Source of the DNA: Streptomyces regalis | GTDB lineage: Bacteria > Actinomycetota > Actinomycetes > Streptomycetales > Streptomycetaceae | NCBI RefSeq assembly: GCF_001509475.1 | Contig: NZ_LLZG01000414.1 | Coordinates: 1 to 64,000, forward strand | Length of the DNA stretch: 64,000 nt | Direction of reading: 5' to 3' | In this document: positions 60,019 through 64,000 of the stretch, one piece after another | Layout: each line of letters begins with the position of its first letter | Numbering within the stretch: position 1 is the stretch's first letter | Position numbers and translations under genes: made by a program | Notes under the pieces: model-generated | Told to the model about the DNA's origin: nothing | The model's database searches: none | Seen by the model: the letters and a program-made list of their open reading frames with translations, nothing else

Positions 60019-60803
60019 CCCATCCGGTGGCTGATCTCGTCCGCGCCGCTGATCAGCATGGGTGCCACCTCGTGGATGCGTTCCTCGGTGAAGCGGTACG
60101 CGGGGCCGGAGGCGCTGAGCGCGGCGATGACCTCGCCGTCGCGGGAGCGGATCGGGGCCGCCAGAGCCTGGAGTCCGATCTCGAGCTCCTCCAGCGTCAC
60201 CGCGTACCCGCGCTCCCGCGCCTCGGCGAGGTTCTTCTCCAGCTTCGTCCTGGCGGTCAGGGTGTGCGGCGTGAGCTGCTGCACCGTGGACGCCGCGAGC
60301 ACGGCGTCGCGTTCCTTCGCCGGCAGATGGGCCAGCAGGATCTTGCCGCTCGACGTGGCGTAGACCGGCGTGAGCTGGCCGACCCAGTTGTGCGTGCCGA
60401 CGGCGCCGGGACCGCGTACCTGATACAGGTTGACCGCGTAGTGCTCCTGCAGGACGGCGATGTTGACGGTCTCGCCGATCTCCTCGCTGAGCCGCTCGCA
60501 CACCGGCCGGCCCTGCTGGGTGATGTCGAGGCGGCCCGTGACCGCGCCGGCCAGGCGTACGACCCCGAAGCCCAGCCGGTACTTGCCCCGCTCGGCCGTC
60601 TGCTCGACGAGTCCGCGCGCCTCCAGCGCCCCGAGCAGCCGGAACGCGGTCGACTTGTGGACGTCGATCTCGGCGGCCACCTCGCTGACGCCCGCCTCGC
60701 CGCGCTGGGCGAGGATCTCCAGGACGCTGATCGCGCGGTCGACGGACTGCACCCCGTTCACCGCGGTACCCGCTGTTTCGCTATCTGCGGCGTAGTTGCT
60801 CAT
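60006..60803 (-). CDS. IclR-family regulator 2
   Basis: 265 residues, parallel to regulator 1 along its whole length ([40 protein letters not shown]; effector domain [20 protein letters not shown]). Recognition helices of the two are essentially the same, so they probably see the same sites. Its start codon lies inside a perfect GTTGC-N7-GCAAC site. Lies 113 bases downstream of purU copy 2, on the same strand. Confidence 0.93.
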   Translation of the reverse strand: MSNYAADSETAGTAVNGVQSVDRAISVLEILAQRGEAGVSEVAAEIDVHKSTAFRLLGALEARGLVEQTAERGKYRLGFGVVRLAGAVTGRLDITQQGRPVCERLSEEIGETVNIAVLQEHYAVNLYQVRGPGAVGTHNWVGQLTPVYATSSGKILLAHLPAKERDAVLAASTVQQLTPHTLTARTKLEKNLAEARERGYAVTLEELEIGLQALAAPIRSRDGEVIAALSASGPAYRFTEERIHEVAPMLISGADEISHRMGYLG

Positions 60804-60830
60804 GGCGCAACTGTACGCGATTCTCGGTGT
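60795..60830 (-). promoter_or_regulatory. Operator over the IclR regulator 2 start
   Basis: Perfect GTTGC-N7-GCAAC at 60795-60811 covers the ATG. A weaker TACGC arm stands at the expected 19-base offset (60814), with no clear partner. Confidence 0.55.
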
Positions 60831-60916
60831 GTGGCGAGGGGCCGCAGTGACTGGATGAAAGGCCGGTTGGGTACTTGACGCCGACCGTCCGTCCGCAGCC
60901 TAGGGCGGCCCGTTCG

Positions 60917-61789
60917 TCAGCGGAAGACCACGGTGCAGTGTCCGTTCACCAGCACCCGGCTCTCGCTGTGCCACTCGACGGCGCGGGCGAGCACCTGGGC
61001 CTCGACGTCACGGCCCATGGTGACCAGCTCGTCGGGGGCGCGGGAGTGGTCCACGCGGACGACGTCCTGCTCGATGATCGGGCCTTCGTCGAGGTCGGAC
61101 GTGACGTAGTGCGCCGTGGCCCCGACGAGCTTGACGCCGCGTTCGTGCGCCTGGACGTACGGCTTGGCGCCCTTGAAGCTCGGCAGGAAGGAGTGGTGGA
61201 TGTTGATGGCCCGGCCGTCGAGCTGCTTGCACAGGTCGTCGGAGAGGATCTGCATGTAGCGGGCCAGCACCACCAGGTCGACGTCCAGGTCGCGCACCAG
61301 CTCCAGCAGCCGTGCCTCGGCCTGGGCCTTGGTGTCCTTGGTCACCGGGATGTGGTGGAAGGGGATGCCGTAGCTCTCTGCCAGTGGCTCGAAGTCGCGG
61401 TGGTTGGAGACGATCGCCGGGATCTCGATGTTGAGCGCGCCTGTGGACTTGCGGAACAGCAGGTCGTTCAGGCAGTGGCCGAACTTCGACACCATGATCA
61501 GCGTCCGTGTCGGGGTCGAGGCGTCGTGCAGCTGCCAGGTGATCCCGTACGCCTGGGCGACCGGGCCGAAGCCGGTGCGCAGGTCCTCCAGTGAGATGGC
61601 GGGATCCGAGACGTCGAAGTGCACCCGCATGAAGAAGCGGTCCTGCAACCGGTCGTCGAACTGCTGGCTCTCCAGGATGTTGCCCGAGTGACTCACGAGA
61701 AAGGTGGTCACGGCGTGGACGAGTCCGGCCTGGTCGGGACAGGAAAGGGTGAGGACGAACTCACGGCCGGGCCGCGGTCGAGGAGACAT
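60917..61789 (-). CDS. purU: Formyltetrahydrofolate deformylase, copy 2
   Basis: 290 residues, same length and domain order as copy 1 with most residues shared (SPRPRPGREFVLTLSCPDQA, MVSKFGHCLNDLLFRKSTGA, NIHHSFLPSFKGAKPYVQAH). Catalytic His/Asp residues are retained, so both should be active. Start at ATG 61789 after GGAGGAAGG. Preceded by two paired sites and downstream of IclR regulator 3. Confidence 0.95.
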   Translation of the reverse strand: MSPRPRPGREFVLTLSCPDQAGLVHAVTTFLVSHSGNILESQQFDDRLQDRFFMRVHFDVSDPAISLEDLRTGFGPVAQAYGITWQLHDASTPTRTLIMVSKFGHCLNDLLFRKSTGALNIEIPAIVSNHRDFEPLAESYGIPFHHIPVTKDTKAQAEARLLELVRDLDVDLVVLARYMQILSDDLCKQLDGRAINIHHSFLPSFKGAKPYVQAHERGVKLVGATAHYVTSDLDEGPIIEQDVVRVDHSRAPDELVTMGRDVEAQVLARAVEWHSESRVLVNGHCTVVFR

Positions 61790-61808
61790 GCCTTCCTCCA
61801 TCGTCGGT

Positions 61809-61844
61809 GGTGCGAATTACGCAACACGATGAGCAATACGCAAC
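61809..61844 (-). promoter_or_regulatory. Paired site before purU copy 2
   Basis: GGTGC-N7-GCAAC (61809-61825) and GATGA-N7-GCAAC (61828-61844), 19 bases apart; parallels the element before purU copy 1. Confidence 0.65.
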
Positions 61845-61870
61845 ATGATTGAATGGGTGCGACCGCGTGG

Positions 61871-62677
61871 TCAAGGGGTGGTCCGGCGGAAGTGGCCCAG
61901 GCGCTCCGAGATCTTCTCGGCGGCTGCCCGCAGCAAGGCGCAGACCTCCGGCAGTCGCTGCTCGGTCAGCCGGAAGGACGGGCCCGAGGCGCTGAGTGCC
62001 GCCAGTACCTCTCCGTTGAAGGTGAAGACCGGTGCGGCCACCGCGTTCAGGCCCTTCTCGAACTCCTCGACGCTGTAGGCGCACCCGTCTGCGCGGGCGC
62101 GCCGCAGCTGGGCCCGGAGGGTCTCGGGATCCGTGACGGTGCGCGCCGTGTAGCGCTCCAGCGGCACCGCGAGTCTGCTCGCGAGCTCGGACTCGGACAG
62201 ATGGGCCAGCAGTACCTTGCCGCTGGACGTCGCGTGCAGCGGCGTGCGCCGGCCCAGCCAGTTGTGAGTGGTGATGGCCGAGGGGCCGAGCACCTGGTCG
62301 ATGTTGATGGCGGCGCCGCGGTCGAGGATGGCCAGGTTGATGGTCTCCGCGACCCGGTCCGCCAGCTGCTCGCACACCCGGCGGCTCTGCTGGGAGAGGT
62401 CCAGTCGAACCGTGGCGGCGCCGGCCAGGCGGATCAGGCCGAGGCCGAGGCGGTACTTGCCCCGCTCCTCCGTCTGCTCGATGAGCCCGCGCATCTCCAG
62501 GGCGGTGGCCAGCCGGGACGCCGTGGACTTGTGCACCCCGAGTGCGGCGGCCATGTCCGTGACGCCCGCCTCTTCGTGGCGGCCCAGGAATTCGAGAATG
62601 CCCACGGCCCGGTCGACCGACTGCACCGGGGACTCCGGCCGGTGGGAGTGGTCCGGCTGGTGCAAGGCGTCTGCCAT
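61871..62677 (-). CDS. IclR-family regulator 3
   Basis: 268 residues. Helix-turn-helix (VDRAVGILEFLGRHEEAGVT, DMAAALGVHKSTASRLATAL) and effector domain (HATSSGKVLLAHLSESELAS, YSVEEFEKGLNAVAAPVFTF). More distant from regulators 1 and 2 but keeps the VHKSTA recognition segment, so its target may overlap theirs. ATG chosen rather than the adjacent GTG; GAGGT stands upstream. Confidence 0.92.
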   Translation of the reverse strand: MADALHQPDHSHRPESPVQSVDRAVGILEFLGRHEEAGVTDMAAALGVHKSTASRLATALEMRGLIEQTEERGKYRLGLGLIRLAGAATVRLDLSQQSRRVCEQLADRVAETINLAILDRGAAINIDQVLGPSAITTHNWLGRRTPLHATSSGKVLLAHLSESELASRLAVPLERYTARTVTDPETLRAQLRRARADGCAYSVEEFEKGLNAVAAPVFTFNGEVLAALSASGPSFRLTEQRLPEVCALLRAAAEKISERLGHFRRTTP

Positions 62678-62711
62678 CACGCGACCTCACGCATAGCGAT
62701 CCCCCGTGGAC

Positions 62712-62728
62712 GTCCACTTGTAGTGGAC
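62712..62728. promoter_or_regulatory. Inverted repeat upstream of IclR regulator 3
   Basis: GTCCAC-TTGTA-GTGGAC, six-bp perfect arms, 35 bases before the regulator start. Differs from the GTTGC element; may be a separate operator. Confidence 0.4.
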
Positions 62729-62730
62729 AT

Positions 62731-62948
62731 CTACTTGTGGATGACGAAGACCTTGCGCAGCGCCTCGTGGATCGTCCACGTGCCCTGCCGGCCAAGGGGG
62801 AACACCGCGGTGGTCCCGGGGTCGACCTCGGTCGTCGTGCCGTTCTGCTCCTCGCAGGTCATGCGCCCGGAGAGCACGTGGATGATCTCTCCGTGGTCGG
62901 CGAAGTCCCATGCTCCTTGTGGTCCTCCAGTTCGTCGGGCTTGTGCAT
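62731..62948 (-). pseudogene. Broken cupin-domain protein
   Basis: C-terminal cupin half WDFADHGEIIHVLSGRMTCE, TTEVDPGTTAVFPLGRQGTW and IHEALRKVFVIHK is intact. Upstream, a different frame encodes MHKPDELEDHKEHG, which would join it directly if one frameshift near 62905-62911 were repaired. EutQ-like small cupins end this way, and the usual N-terminal strands are also missing. A 36-bp paired site stands just upstream of that ATG. Confidence 0.7.
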
Positions 62949-62958
62949 CCAGCACGAT

Positions 62959-62994
62959 GTTTCTCTATGTAGAACAAGCATCGCAATGTGCAAC
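62959..62994 (-). promoter_or_regulatory. Paired site before the cupin gene
   Basis: GTTTC-N7-AGAAC (62959-62975) and GCATC-N7-GCAAC (62978-62994), 19 bases apart. Arms are weaker than elsewhere but the geometry is the same. Confidence 0.45.
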
Positions 62995-63060
62995 ATCATG
63001 CGGACGAGGTGAAGCATCGTCAAGAGTGCCGGGGTGCCTGTGCGGTGAGGGTGCGGGGCG

Positions 63061-64000
63061 GTGCCCGTGGAAGCCCCAAGAGGTTCAGCACCCCGTCTTG
63101 ACGCCGCCTGCGCCGGTGGCCCCTTCCTGGACGGCTATCTGCTCAGCATCATCGGCGTCGCGCTCATCGGCATGAGCAACGAGCTGAACCTGAGCACCAG
63201 GGACGAGAGCCTCATCGGTGCCGCCGCCCTGGTCGGCATCTTCGTGGGTCGTCGTGCTGCGCTTCGTGCTCGACATGGCCCTTGGGGGCCGACTTCTCGG
63301 CATCCTCATCCTGGCCTGGTACGTCGGTGCGGCGGCCGCGTATGTGGTCGGCTATGTGATGGCCGAGATCGCGGGCAACGGCTCCTGGCGGTGGATGCTC
63401 GCCTCGGGTGCCGTACTGAGCGCCCTGATCCTGCTGATGCGCATCGGTACGCCGGAGTCGCCACTGTGGCTGGTGAACAAGGGCCGCACCGCCGACGCCC
63501 AGAAAGCGATCAGGAAAGCCCTCGACCGCACCGTTCTTCCAGGGCATCTATCTGCGGCGCACCGTGTTCTGCGGGCTGTTCTACATGTGTCAGATCACGC
63601 CGATGTTCGCCCTGTACACCTTCGGACCCTCCATCCTGGGCTCCTTCGGGCTCGGGGAGGGCAACGCGAGCAACCTGGGCTCGGCGCTGATCGGCATCGT
63701 GTTCGTGCTCGGCGGCGGCAACGCACTCCTCATTGCGGTGGTGATCGCCTGCTTCCGGGCCACGGCCGGAGGCGTGGCGACCTCGATCAGTCGTATCGGT
63801 GCCGCCGCCGGTACGTACCTGCTGCCCATCTCCCTGGATCGGCTGGGCATCGGTACGACCATGCTGATCGGTGCCGGCATCACCGCGGTGGGCTGGCTGG
63901 TGTCTTTCGCGTGGGCCGAGGAGACGCGGGGACGCACCCTGGCGGAGACCAGCGCCGTGCCCGGGTCCGCGCCGCCCGCGGGAGCCGATGAGGGGCGTCG
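63061..64000 (+). pseudogene. Decayed MFS transporter (sugar/metabolite symporter type), runs to right edge
   Basis: Three frames together give one MFS protein: GPFLDGYLLSIIGVALIGMS and LIGAAALVGIFVG; then FVLDMALGGRLLGILILAWY, GSWRWMLASGAVLSALILLM, RIGTPESPLWLVNKGRTADA; then FQGIYLRRTVFCGLFYMCQI, FALYTFGPSILGSFGLGEGN, FRATAGGVATSISRIGAAAG and FAWAEETRGRTLAETSA. PESPLWL and the ETRGRTLxE end are typical of the sugar porter/metabolite-H+ symporter group. Frame breaks lie near 63245 and 63535, with sequence missing at both, including the span 2-3 GRR loop. The end may continue past the window. Confidence 0.8.

Overview
The base composition (G+C-rich throughout), GTG/TTG starts, strong third-position G/C bias and many family-level matches point to a Streptomyces (or very close actinomycete) chromosome. 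Supporting marks are a divergent second-type EF-Tu (tuf3-like), a mycothiol-dependent formaldehyde dehydrogenase, and copies of intergenic repeats common in Streptomyces. No rRNA, tRNA or CRISPR array was recognised.

Layout. 0-4.6 kb is a gene graveyard: remnants of a methyltransferase, a frameshifted membrane protein, a cold-shock gene beheaded by an insertion sequence (2642-3879, with inverted ends), and an endonuclease/phosphatase-fold gene in several frames. 4.7-28.6 kb is ordinary core and accessory chromosome: uppP, a Gfo/Idh-DUF6807 sugar pair, HxlR-thiolase, a TVP38-type membrane protein, AlkD-like repair, EF-Tu3, galU, a sigma-like/zinc-finger/ricin fusion protein, a secreted esterase, DedA, a gamma carbonic anhydrase, transporters with their regulators, a zinc-type CDF/ArsR pair and pobA.

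28.7-63 kb is the main interest: a large choline/glycine-betaine catabolic region coupled to one-carbon metabolism. Uptake: a BCCT carrier and a ProV-ProWW-ProX ABC system. Oxidation: choline dehydrogenase (40.2 kb), betaine aldehyde dehydrogenase (44.7 kb), a Rieske oxygenase with its own Rieske ferredoxin and FAD reductase (36.3-39.2 kb), dimethylglycine oxidase (50.4 kb), and heterotetrameric-type sarcosine oxidase (53.9-59.0 kb). C1 handling: mycothiol-dependent formaldehyde dehydrogenase plus MBL hydrolase, FolD, two PurU, an MTHFR-like protein, FolP, and an FdhF/YdeP-type oxidoreductase as a possible formate sink. The inferred net route is choline to betaine to dimethylglycine to sarcosine to glycine, with methyl groups leaving as formaldehyde or methylene-THF and ending as formate/CO2.

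This region appears to be one regulon. At about a dozen promoters I find a recurring 36-bp element made of two 17-bp pseudo-palindromes (GTTGC-N7-GCAAC type) spaced 19 bp apart, usually starting 1-4 bases after a -10 box that follows TTGAC(A/C/G)-N17. Three IclR-family regulators lie in the region; two have the element over their own start codons. Two further oddities stand out. The Rieske oxygenase gene carries a perfect 44-bp tandem duplication that breaks its frame. Sarcosine oxidase delta and alpha are fused in frame through a linker encoded by a Streptomyces intergenic repeat. The right end (62.7-64 kb) decays again, with a broken cupin gene and a broken MFS transporter. Identities rest on reading motifs by eye; no database search was run.
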